A stretch of 64,000 bases of DNA from Tolumonas auensis DSM 9187 (GTDB lineage Bacteria > Pseudomonadota > Gammaproteobacteria > Enterobacterales > Aeromonadaceae). The notes beneath the pieces are model-generated. The model did not search any database, had not been told where the DNA came from, and saw only the letters and a program-made list of their open reading frames with translations. Below, piece by piece: positions 17,222 to 24,699 of the stretch (its first letter is position 1; the number at the start of each line of letters is the position of its first letter). The position numbers were made by a program, and so were the translations under genes. The stretch is from assembly GCF_000023065.1 (NCBI RefSeq), contig NC_012691.1:1470501-1534500 (forward strand), written 5' to 3'.

Positions 17222-18495
17222 ACGCATTCAAATTGAATAAACTCTGGCAAATCGTAGTTGCAGCGTTATTTATTGGCATAAGTGCCGGCGCCTATGCTGC
17301 GAAGGGCAGCCCTGGCGGTGGAGGCGGCGGCGGTGGCGGCGAACCTCCAGCCACTGAAACGGGCTCCAACAACTTGTCTTTCCCGGTGATCTTGTCAGAC
17401 AACATTGGCCCATTCCCTGCGGATGGTCTCTGGCGATTCGCCCCGATCACCACCCCGGAAACGGAGTGCATCGGCGAGTCAGGCGTGACAGCTGGTGAGC
17501 CGGTACCGCCTAACTTCCTGTGCTACTACGGGCGCCATGTCACCGTTATATCAGAGACAGGAGCGATCCAGTTCGACGAGCCTACCAAGGTCTGGTGGCT
17601 GCAAAAACGTACACAGAACTTCTGGAAAGCGCTGACCGTCGGTAATAACACCGGTACACCGCTGGTTGTGAGTGCGGTTGATGTTGGTGACCTGCTGGAA
17701 TCCACCCCGTCGCTTGCTACGCGGCAGATCCGTGTTGAGTTCAACTTGTTGCAGAACGTGCCGTCGACCGGTAGCCCTCTGAGCCCATATCTGGTGGCCG
17801 ATTGGACCGACGGCATTCCGATGCCATGCACCGTGCCTAAGGAAGTGGGCCAGACCAGCATCGGTTGCTTCGCAGCTCTGGGCATGAGCGGGGCAGTGCC
17901 CGGCACTGAACAGTCCGGCAACGAGATGCAGGGCACCGACTTCGGTCCCGGTCCTGACGCCAGTTTGCTTACAGGCACGCAAGTTCTGATTGACCCGACT
18001 ACCGTGAGACTAGCAACAACTCCTGAGGGTACCCCTATCCCGATCCACGCGCTGGTATACTCCCAATGCGCACGTCTGGTGATCCAGAAGATCGGCGGCA
18101 CGCCAACCTGGGATAAGACCACCGGGCAGTGGGCCGGCGAAGGTGTGGGAACACCGCTGGTCAACGTCGCCACTTATTCGACTACCAGTCCCTGGTCAGT
18201 CGAAATCACCTCGGGCGGCAGCATCGTGTATGGCTACAACTGGAACGCCAAGAGCGCTGCCACAGGGACCTATCGTCTGACCTTTGTGCTGGACGGTAAC
18301 GACGCCGAAGGACCACAGTGTTCAACGCAGTTGGCAACCATGTTCGGCCCTCTTGGTGGCACCCAGCTTGTGAATGTCGGTGAGAATTTCGCTCCGAGCA
18401 TCATCGCCAAAGGTGACTCCGCGCTTGGTGATGAAGGTGGTCTGGTCTACATTGACATCCCGCTGTCCACTAAAGGCGGTGGCGGCAGACGGTAA
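17218..18495 (+). CDS. exported protein of unknown function, Gly-rich termini
   Basis: A 425-residue protein. A signal peptide (IVVAALFIGISAGAYA) is followed at about residues 32-42 by a run of glycines, then a ~370-residue beta-rich, Thr/Pro/Gly-rich domain with eight or so Cys residues, and a GGGGRR C-terminus. I do not recognise the family. Codon use is visibly richer in G/C than the flanking genes, suggesting horizontal origin. ATG 17218 has AAAAGGA upstream and overlaps the preceding small ORF. The gene ends at a near-copy of the upstream gene's terminator region. Confidence 0.7.
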   Translation: MNAFKLNKLWQIVVAALFIGISAGAYAAKGSPGGGGGGGGGEPPATETGSNNLSFPVILSDNIGPFPADGLWRFAPITTPETECIGESGVTAGEPVPPNFLCYYGRHVTVISETGAIQFDEPTKVWWLQKRTQNFWKALTVGNNTGTPLVVSAVDVGDLLESTPSLATRQIRVEFNLLQNVPSTGSPLSPYLVADWTDGIPMPCTVPKEVGQTSIGCFAALGMSGAVPGTEQSGNEMQGTDFGPGPDASLLTGTQVLIDPTTVRLATTPEGTPIPIHALVYSQCARLVIQKIGGTPTWDKTTGQWAGEGVGTPLVNVATYSTTSPWSVEITSGGSIVYGYNWNAKSAATGTYRLTFVLDGNDAEGPQCSTQLATMFGPLGGTQLVNVGENFAPSIIAKGDSALGDEGGLVYIDIPLSTKGGGGRR

Positions 18496-18497
18496 TA

Positions 18498-18572
18498 AAT
18501 AACCTGTCACCAGAGACAAACCAATCCGGGGCTCAGCGTTAAGTTGGTCCCGGATTTTTTATTGCAGATCAC
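18498..18572 (+). repeat. duplicated 3' region with terminator, copy 2
   Basis: Near-identical to 16932-17007, including the terminator (AATCCGGG/CCCGGATT plus T-run, 18523-18560). The stem difference is compensated: GCTCC becomes GTCCC and the stem becomes a perfect 8-bp match. Confidence 0.85.
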
Positions 18573-18792
18573 ATATTTTCTGATGTGCTTCAAATAAATC
18601 TCTCATAAAACGTGTCTATAGTGTTCATCCGGTTCCTGAATTAGGGTCAGCTGATGGAACAGCTATACCGTGCATTTCAGCTTCACCAGCTCTTAATTAC
18701 CTCCTGCATACCACCATCGTTAGCTCGTTGTCTGGAGCATTTGGCGTTACGGAAAATCATGATCCAATCCCCGCGAAAAGGATTGAGGAAAT

Positions 18793-18846
18793 ATGAGACA
18801 TAAAATTGCAGGTTCTGCGGTTGGGCTAGTGATTATGGATAATTAA
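18793..18846 (+). pseudogene. 17-codon stub with strong ribosome site
   Basis: ATG 18793 follows TTGAGGAAAT and opens 17 codons (MRHKIAGSAVGLVIMDN) to TAA. The start looks like a signal-peptide beginning cut short 25 bp before cas1. It follows a region (18573-18790) with the same layout as the upstream of the 17218 gene, including a shared GTCTATAG. I read it as the 5' end of a third secreted-protein cassette truncated at the CRISPR-Cas junction; a genuine mini-peptide is the alternative. The rest of 18573-18792 shows nothing else I can assign. Confidence 0.4.
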
Positions 18847-18870
18847 TTAAAAATTACCGGATATAAAAAT

Positions 18871-19848
18871 ATGGAAGATTTTTCACCTTCTGAGCTTAAA
18901 ACGATTCTGCATTCAAAAAGAGCAAACTTATATTATTTGGAGTATTGCCGGGTATTAGTTAATGGTGGCAGGGTTGAGTATGTCACTGAAGAGGGGAAAA
19001 AATCACTGTATTGGAATATTCCCATCGCTAATACAACAGCAGTCTTATTAGGTACAGGAACATCAATCACACAAGCAGCCATGCGTGAGTTTTCAAAGGC
19101 TGGAGTGCTTGTTGGTTTTTGTGGTGGCGGTGGCACACCACTCTTTTCAGCTAATGAAGTAGAAGTCGATGTTTCCTGGCTTAATTCTCAGAGTGAATAT
19201 CGCCCAACTGAGTATTTGCAGCATTGGGTTAGCTTCTGGTTTCGTGATGATAAACGGTTAGAAGCTGCGATCGCCTTTCAAAAAATCCGTATTGATCAAA
19301 TTCGCCGGTTTTGGTTGTCTGCCAGAATGCAACGTGAGTCCAGTTTTAGTATCAGCGAAGTTCAGCTAATAGGGGTACTCGATAGTTTCAGTGCACGGTT
19401 GACTAGCTGCCAAACCAGTAATGATGTGCTGGCTCAAGAGGCCATCATGACCAAAGCGCTTTATAAGCTGGCCGCTAATGCTGTTAAGTTTGGCGATTTT
19501 ACCAGAGCAAAAGGTGGAAGTGGGGTTGATATGGCTAATCGCTTTTTAGACCATGGTAATTACCTTGCTTATGGATTGGCTGCAACTGCTTGTTGGGTGA
19601 TTGGGTTACCTCATGGCCTGTCGGTTTTGCATGGCAAGACTCGGCGAGGGGGATTGGTGTTTGATGTGGCAGACCTTATCAAGGATGCCTTGGTGTTGCC
19701 ACAGGCCTTTATTGCTGCAATGGCCGGAGATGATGAACAAGAGTTTCGACAGCGGATTATCACTGGTTTTCAGCAGGGTGAGGCATTGGATAGGATGATT
19801 GATGCTATCAAAGAGGTGGCGGAGACCCTCAGTGAGGCAGGGAAATGA
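18871..19848 (+). CDS. cas1: type I-F CRISPR-associated endonuclease Cas1
   Basis: A 325-residue Cas1 of the I-F class. It cuts and integrates new spacers together with the Cas2 domain of the next gene's product. Catalytic and metal residues are in place: E190 (AQEAIMTKALYK), H254 (LPHGLSVLHGKTR), D265 and D268 (FDVADLIKDA), the same spacing as the well-studied P. aeruginosa protein. It overlaps cas2-3 by 4 nt (ATGA). The ribosome site is weak. It is the first gene of the cas locus and appears intact. Confidence 0.97.
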   Translation: MEDFSPSELKTILHSKRANLYYLEYCRVLVNGGRVEYVTEEGKKSLYWNIPIANTTAVLLGTGTSITQAAMREFSKAGVLVGFCGGGGTPLFSANEVEVDVSWLNSQSEYRPTEYLQHWVSFWFRDDKRLEAAIAFQKIRIDQIRRFWLSARMQRESSFSISEVQLIGVLDSFSARLTSCQTSNDVLAQEAIMTKALYKLAANAVKFGDFTRAKGGSGVDMANRFLDHGNYLAYGLAATACWVIGLPHGLSVLHGKTRRGGLVFDVADLIKDALVLPQAFIAAMAGDDEQEFRQRIITGFQQGEALDRMIDAIKEVAETLSEAGK

Positions 19849-22800
19849 ATATTCTGTTGGTGTCCGAATGCAGCAAGAAAGCTTTGGTGGAAACAAGAAG
19901 AATTCTTGATCAATTTGCCGAACGCAAAGGTGAACGGACTTGGCAGACTGCTATCACACAGGAGGGGCTTAACACCTTGCGTAGGTTGTTACGCAAGAGT
20001 GCGCGACGTAATACGGCGGTCGCATGCCATTGGCTTAAAACCGGAGGTAAGAGTGAGTTACTGTGGATAGTTGGCAATCTTAGTTGCTTTAATGAGCAAG
20101 GCTCGGTGCCAACTAACAGTACTGAGTACAATATCCTAAAAGCTCAGGATGAAGACTGCTGGCATACAGCTGAAGCGATGGCGTTACTAGCTGGGATTTC
20201 TGGACTGTTTCACGATTTTGGCAAGGCTAATCTGTTGTTTCAGCAGAAGCTGCAAGGTATAGGCTCACTTTGGTCTGAGCCCTATCGTCATGAGTGGGTG
20301 TCATTACGACTATTTCAGGCGTTTGTTGATGGTCGAAGCGATCAAGATTGGCTTACAGAACTGGCAACTGTGACGCCAGCTCGTGATGTGAGCTTGCTTG
20401 ATGCTTTGCGGCATTATCAGGATGCACCTCAAACTCTAGGTGGCAATCCTTTTGCTGATCTACCGCCGCTGGCACAAGTTGTTGGCTGGCTGATCGTCTC
20501 TCACCACAGGTTGCCAGAATTTATTGAACGTCCGGATTCACAACTACAGGCACCGAACATAGAAAAATTGCATATTTCTGAATGCTCTCGTTTTAATGCC
20601 AGTTGGATATCCCCCCAATGCTTCAATGATGACTGGAAAACTGAACATTGGCAAAAAGTGTGGCAATGTCAGCATGGTACTCCGATAGCTAGCCAGACTT
20701 GGTGTGTCAAGGCGCGTGAGATTGCCGGACGAGCATTAAAACACTGTTCACTGTGGCAACCCGGCAATTATTGGCTGGAAGATCGTTTTACCAGTCATCT
20801 GGCCCGTTTGTCGCTGATGTTGGCGGATCATACATATTCTGCAACTAATCCTACTGCAAAATGGCAATCGCCTGATTATCAGGCCTATGCAAATACTGAG
20901 CGCTCAACGCGACAACTCAAGCAAAAACTGGATGAACACAACATTGGCGTTGGACAGAATGCTTTGTTGCTTGCCAAGCGTTTGCCACAGCTAAAACGTC
21001 ATCTACCCGCTATCACTCGACACAAAGGGTTTAAGCAACGCAGCGAGTCGGATATTTTCCGATGGCAGGACAAAGCATTTGACCTGGCTCGTTCACTGGC
21101 GGCGTCTTCGACTAAACAGGGTTTTTTCGGCGTCAATATGGCGTCAACAGGCTGCGGCAAGACCTTTGCCAATGCTCGCATAATGTATGGATTGTCCGAT
21201 GAAAAGTTGGGCTGCCGTTTCAGTATCGCATTGGGATTGCGCACTCTGACACTGCAAACTGGTGATGCATTGCAATCACGTCTGCATCTGGAAAGTGATG
21301 ATTTGGCTGTGCTAATTGGTTCTCAGTCGGTGCAGCAGTTGCATGAATTGCGCAAAGAGGATGAACAAAAAGCAGCTGCTGACTCTACGGGTAGTGAGTC
21401 GGCTGACGAGTTGTGGGATGAACTTCAACATGTGCGTTATGAAGGAAGTCTGGATGATGGTCCGCTACGCCATTGGTTGAAACAGTCGGATCAGCTACAT
21501 CGACTGATCAGTGCTCCTGTACTGGTTAGCACTATAGATCACCTGATTCCTGCAACCGAAGGGACTCGCGGCGGTCGGCAAATAGCTCCCATGCTACGTC
21601 TGCTCACATCAGATCTGGTGCTGGATGAGCCGGATGACTTCGATTTGGCTGATTTGCCTGCTCTCTGTCGGTTGGTTAATTGGGCGGGAATGCTTGGAAG
21701 CCGTGTATTGCTGTCTTCTGCCACCTTACCTCCGGCTTTGGTTTGCGCTTTGTTTGATGCTTATCAGAATGGTCGACAATACTTCAATCGTGCTTGTGGT
21801 GAGCCAAATGTAAGTGCTGCGATCTGTTGTGCCTGGTTTGATGAATTTGGTTGTGAACAGTCGTTGAATTTGACAAGGGCCGATTTCAAACAGGCTCATA
21901 AAATTTTTGTCGGTCAACGTATCGTTCGATTAGACAAAACTCCTAATACTCATTTACGGCGAGGTGCTTTGTTACCGGTGTCCGTTTCGGGTACCAAACC
22001 AATTGAGGTGGTGACTGGAGTTGCTGAAGCCCTTCATCAAGGGATGGTTCTATTGCACCAAGCCCATCATCAGTGTCATGAGGCAAGCGGCAAGTGTATT
22101 TCGATTGGCCTTATTCGTATGGCTAATATCAATCCACTGGTGGCTGTTAGTCAGCAGCTATTAGCTATGGCACCACCTGTGGACACACGAATCCATTTTT
22201 GTATTTATCACAGTCAGCATCCAATGTTGGTGCGATCAAGAATGGAGGCTCGCCTGGATAAGGCATTAACGCGCCATAATCCCGAAGCGTTGTGGGAATT
22301 ACCTGAGGTGAAAACAGCCTTAGAACAGCCAGAAACTCACCATATCTTTATTGTGATTGCTTCGGCTGTCGCAGAAGTAGGGCGTGACCATGATTATGAC
22401 TGGGCCATAGCAGAGCCAAGCTCTATGCGCTCGCTGATCCAGTTAGCCGGGCGTATTCAACGCCATCGTAAACGAGTACCTGGCACGGCAAATCTTTTGA
22501 TCCTGAATAAGAATATCAAGGCTCTCACCGGTAAATCCCCTGCTTATCTGCAACCGGGATTTGAATCTTCAGGCAACAAAGCATTTCAATTATCCAATCA
22601 GGATTTGCAAACGATTTTGTTACCTGAGCAGTACCAGACTATCACTGCTAACCCTCGCATTGTTCACCCTGAAAAAATGGATCCAAAAATGAATTTGGTA
22701 GCATTGGAACATGCTCATCTTGTGGCGTGGTTGTTTGGTCATAAGGATTTTTCCTGTCATGCCACACAGTGGTGGCAAGAAGATCCTCACTGGTGTGCTG

Positions 22801-23153
22801 AGCTGCAACGGCGAACTCGATTCCGAAAATCAGAACCTGATGAATCCTTTGTTCTTTATCAGGAAGATGAAGGTGATAACCCCATCTTTTATCGTCAGAG
22901 TGACCACGGCGAATTATCTCTAGTTGATAAATCTGTTTTTGCCCACATGGAATTCACTCCGACTATGGGTATTCAGCCTTGGCTGGACAATGATGTAGAA
23001 GCTTTGATTGCCGAATTAGCTGAACGGCTGGAGCGCGATGTGGCTTGGGTCAGTCAGCGTTATACCGAATTACGGCTGCGAGTGCGTAACGATAATGACA
23101 TCAAACTCTGGCATTACAACCCTTGGTTTGGAGTGTATGACACGCTGTATTAG
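19845..23153 (+). CDS. cas3: type I-F Cas2-Cas3 fusion (nuclease-helicase)
   Basis: A 1102-residue fusion typical of type I-F. Residues 1-~95 form the Cas2 domain (MNILLVSECSKKALVETRRI). An HD nuclease domain follows with H123-D124 in LFHDFGKANLLF and a later H (YRHEW). The superfamily 2 helicase has Walker A ASTGCGKT (433-440), the DEPD motif (594-597), SSATLP, and the motif VI region LAGRIQRHRK. It degrades target DNA and forms the Cas1-Cas2 integration complex. All key motifs are present, so it is probably active. Its stop codon lies in the loop of a 13-bp hairpin. Confidence 0.97.
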   Translation: MNILLVSECSKKALVETRRILDQFAERKGERTWQTAITQEGLNTLRRLLRKSARRNTAVACHWLKTGGKSELLWIVGNLSCFNEQGSVPTNSTEYNILKAQDEDCWHTAEAMALLAGISGLFHDFGKANLLFQQKLQGIGSLWSEPYRHEWVSLRLFQAFVDGRSDQDWLTELATVTPARDVSLLDALRHYQDAPQTLGGNPFADLPPLAQVVGWLIVSHHRLPEFIERPDSQLQAPNIEKLHISECSRFNASWISPQCFNDDWKTEHWQKVWQCQHGTPIASQTWCVKAREIAGRALKHCSLWQPGNYWLEDRFTSHLARLSLMLADHTYSATNPTAKWQSPDYQAYANTERSTRQLKQKLDEHNIGVGQNALLLAKRLPQLKRHLPAITRHKGFKQRSESDIFRWQDKAFDLARSLAASSTKQGFFGVNMASTGCGKTFANARIMYGLSDEKLGCRFSIALGLRTLTLQTGDALQSRLHLESDDLAVLIGSQSVQQLHELRKEDEQKAAADSTGSESADELWDELQHVRYEGSLDDGPLRHWLKQSDQLHRLISAPVLVSTIDHLIPATEGTRGGRQIAPMLRLLTSDLVLDEPDDFDLADLPALCRLVNWAGMLGSRVLLSSATLPPALVCALFDAYQNGRQYFNRACGEPNVSAAICCAWFDEFGCEQSLNLTRADFKQAHKIFVGQRIVRLDKTPNTHLRRGALLPVSVSGTKPIEVVTGVAEALHQGMVLLHQAHHQCHEASGKCISIGLIRMANINPLVAVSQQLLAMAPPVDTRIHFCIYHSQHPMLVRSRMEARLDKALTRHNPEALWELPEVKTALEQPETHHIFIVIASAVAEVGRDHDYDWAIAEPSSMRSLIQLAGRIQRHRKRVPGTANLLILNKNIKALTGKSPAYLQPGFESSGNKAFQLSNQDLQTILLPEQYQTITANPRIVHPEKMDPKMNLVALEHAHLVAWLFGHKDFSCHATQWWQEDPHWCAELQRRTRFRKSEPDESFVLYQEDEGDNPIFYRQSDHGELSLVDKSVFAHMEFTPTMGIQPWLDNDVEALIAELAERLERDVAWVSQRYTELRLRVRNDNDIKLWHYNPWFGVYDTLY

Positions 23154-23166
23154 AGCGTGTCATACA
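23134..23166 (+). terminator. hairpin enclosing the cas2-3 stop codon
   Basis: A perfect 13-bp inverted repeat (arms TGTATGACACGCT at 23134-23146 and its complement at 23154-23166) with a 7-nt loop that contains the TAG stop. There is no T-run, so it may act as an RNA stabiliser, a weak terminator, or the 3' barrier for the minus-strand RNA described next. Confidence 0.6.
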
Positions 23167-23167
23167 A

Positions 23168-23236
23168 CTACCTGTTCGGTAGCAAATGAGTCAATAAATG
23201 CTCACGCATTATATTTCTGAGCTGCCTGTACAGCAG
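23168..23236 (-). ncRNA. degenerate mini-CRISPR: CreA/CreR-like crRNA-type guide
   Basis: On the minus strand a repeat-like unit (23236-23214) carries the I-F hairpin CTGCT-GTACA-GGCAG and the handle CTCAGAAA; the array repeat has CTGCC-GCACA-GGCAG and CTTAGAAA. A 26-nt pseudo-spacer (23213-23188) follows. A second repeat-like unit (23187-23168) then has hairpin CTACC-GAACA-GGTAG, in which one stem pair is changed on both sides. Only the parts kept in a mature I-F crRNA are conserved; the 5' end of the first unit and the 3' end of the second have decayed. Expected product after Csy4 cutting is an 8-nt handle, a 26-nt guide and a 3' hairpin. CreA/CreR-type RNAs in other type I systems have this layout. 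No promoter was assigned. Confidence 0.8.
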
Positions 23237-23238
23237 CA

Positions 23239-23273
23239 TTAGGATTTTAGTCGAGCCGTCTCTAAAATCCTAA
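23239..23273. repeat. 12-bp perfect inverted repeat beside the mini-CRISPR
   Basis: Arms TTAGGATTTTAG (23239-23250) and CTAAAATCCTAA (23262-23273) with an 11-nt loop, ending 2 bp from the first degenerate repeat. Read on the minus strand, an ATG at 23277-23275 opens a 4-codon frame (M-L-G-F-stop) running into the stem. It could be an operator dyad, a boundary hairpin, or part of a CreT-like toxin RNA; these are inferences. Confidence 0.6.
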
Positions 23274-23280
23274 CATAATA

Positions 23281-23308
23281 TTTATTATTAATACTCACGC
23301 TTTATAGG
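23281..23308 (-). promoter_or_regulatory. predicted target site of the mini-CRISPR guide
   Basis: Minus-strand protospacer 23306-23281 with PAM CC at 23308-23307. Compared with the pseudo-spacer, positions 1-5, 7-13, 15-17, 19 and 20 match; 6, 14 and 18 mismatch; pairing ends after 20. In type I-F complexes every sixth guide base is flipped out, so the mismatches at 6 and 18 should cost nothing. Partial pairing of this kind favours binding without target destruction. The site directly adjoins the candidate csy1 -35 box. Confidence 0.75.
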
Positions 23309-23337
23309 TTGATCTTTTGTGGTTTCTTGGCTAATTT
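23309..23337 (+). promoter_or_regulatory. candidate csy operon promoter
   Basis: TTGATC (23309-23314), a 17-bp spacer and TAATTT (23332-23337), which would start RNA near 23344, about 39 nt before csy1. Matches to consensus are moderate (4/6 and 3/6). GATAAT at 23347-23352 is an alternative -10 without a good -35. Confidence 0.45.
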
Positions 23338-23382
23338 TTGTTTAATGATAATCAAGCAGGCTTCGCTTAAGAGAGGTTCGGG

Positions 23383-24699
23383 ATGGATACAATAAGCTTA
23401 TCGTCGGCGATAGATGACTACATATCATCGCGGCGCACCAGTCGTCTGGAGACGCGAGCTAAAGAGGCGGAAAAAGAACGTAAGACACTGGCTAACGATC
23501 AGTTAGCGTTAATGGCTTGGGAGCAGAAGCAAGCTGATTTGTTAAGGTCTGAGGTTGAAAGATATCTTCCGGCTAATTGGCTGGATGATGCGGCTAAACG
23601 GGCCAAGCAAATTACTTTGGTGACTCATGCCCCAAAATACACAAATGGTGATGCTAAAGGCTCTGGCGTACTGGCAGATGTAACGCTGGCTACAGGAGAG
23701 TATCTTTGCACGGCTTCCCTATCAGCGTTGAATATCGATGTTGTGGGCAATGCCGCTGCATTAGATGTTGCTAACCTGTTATTGCTGGAGGTCAATGGAG
23801 AGCAGTTAGTTGACGTTTTGAGGCGAGGGGATGCATCGCCACTAAGTCCTTTCGCTCGTGATGAGATGCAACTGGCAGAATGGTTGGCAGGTTTCAGACA
23901 AGCGTTGGAAAGTGGTGCTCTCAGTTCGCATAAACTCGCTAAACAGATCTATTTTCCTGTGGGGGGAGACAGCTACCATCTGATTAGTCCCCTGTTTGCA
24001 TCATCCTTAGCTCAGGCTCAGCATGAGCGCATTGAGGGCCAACGTTTTGGTGAGGAAGCAAAAACTGCCAGAGTTGCTCGCAAGAACAGAGAGCCGCACG
24101 AAACAGATGTAATCGATTTCCCAAATCTGGCAGTACAGACTTTCGGTGGTACTAAACCACAAAATGTTTCTCTTTTGAATAGTGGCCGTCATGGGAAAGC
24201 TTATCTGTTAAATAGCCAACCGCCACGCTGGAAATCTCAGGATAAACCACCTGCCGATGATCAGGCATTCTGGCGTCAATATGGACGATTGGTGTACCCG
24301 AAAATACGTGAATTGAAAAGCTATCTACTTTTCGTGGTGGATAAAGAAAGTACATTATCTATCCGTGACCGACGAGCTGAACTAGTCGCAGACTTGGTAT
24401 CGGAACTGCATCAGCTAGCTGCGCGAATACAATCACAAGTCGCAGGCTGGAGTCTTAATACATCACTAAGTATTACTTTAGCGCATTGGCTCGATCCGGC
24501 TCGTGACGATAAAGAATTTGTCGAGGTTCGGCTGCGTAATGACTGGCAGCAAGGTGTTGGTGAGCAATTTGCTACTTGGCTAAATCGACAGTTGCAGAAT
24601 GAGCAATTGCAGATGAAGGATGCAGAACACAGTATCTGGCGCAAGTTAGTGGAACGCGAACTCAAATTGTTGAAAGGTGATCTGGAGGTGCTGGCATGA
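23383..24699 (+). CDS. csy1: type I-F Cascade large subunit Csy1 (Cas8f)
   Basis: A 438-residue protein beginning MDTISLSSAIDDYISSRRTS, matching Csy1/Cas8f, which with Csy2 caps the crRNA 5' handle and reads the CC/GG PAM. The conserved FGGTKPQNVSLLNSGRHGKA stretch (about residues 250-270) is present. ATG 23383 follows GAGAGG. It is the first gene of csy1-csy2-csy3-csy4, separated from cas2-3 by 229 bp that hold the mini-CRISPR and a candidate promoter. Confidence 0.95.
   Translation: MDTISLSSAIDDYISSRRTSRLETRAKEAEKERKTLANDQLALMAWEQKQADLLRSEVERYLPANWLDDAAKRAKQITLVTHAPKYTNGDAKGSGVLADVTLATGEYLCTASLSALNIDVVGNAAALDVANLLLLEVNGEQLVDVLRRGDASPLSPFARDEMQLAEWLAGFRQALESGALSSHKLAKQIYFPVGGDSYHLISPLFASSLAQAQHERIEGQRFGEEAKTARVARKNREPHETDVIDFPNLAVQTFGGTKPQNVSLLNSGRHGKAYLLNSQPPRWKSQDKPPADDQAFWRQYGRLVYPKIRELKSYLLFVVDKESTLSIRDRRAELVADLVSELHQLAARIQSQVAGWSLNTSLSITLAHWLDPARDDKEFVEVRLRNDWQQGVGEQFATWLNRQLQNEQLQMKDAEHSIWRKLVERELKLLKGDLEVLA

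Noticed and set aside
18726-18738. 13-nt identity between the spacer at 30786-30817 and the region upstream of cas1, as possible self-targeting
   Set aside because: A 13-nt internal match is expected by chance for 92 spacers against 64 kb on two strands; it is not at the seed and flanks do not match.
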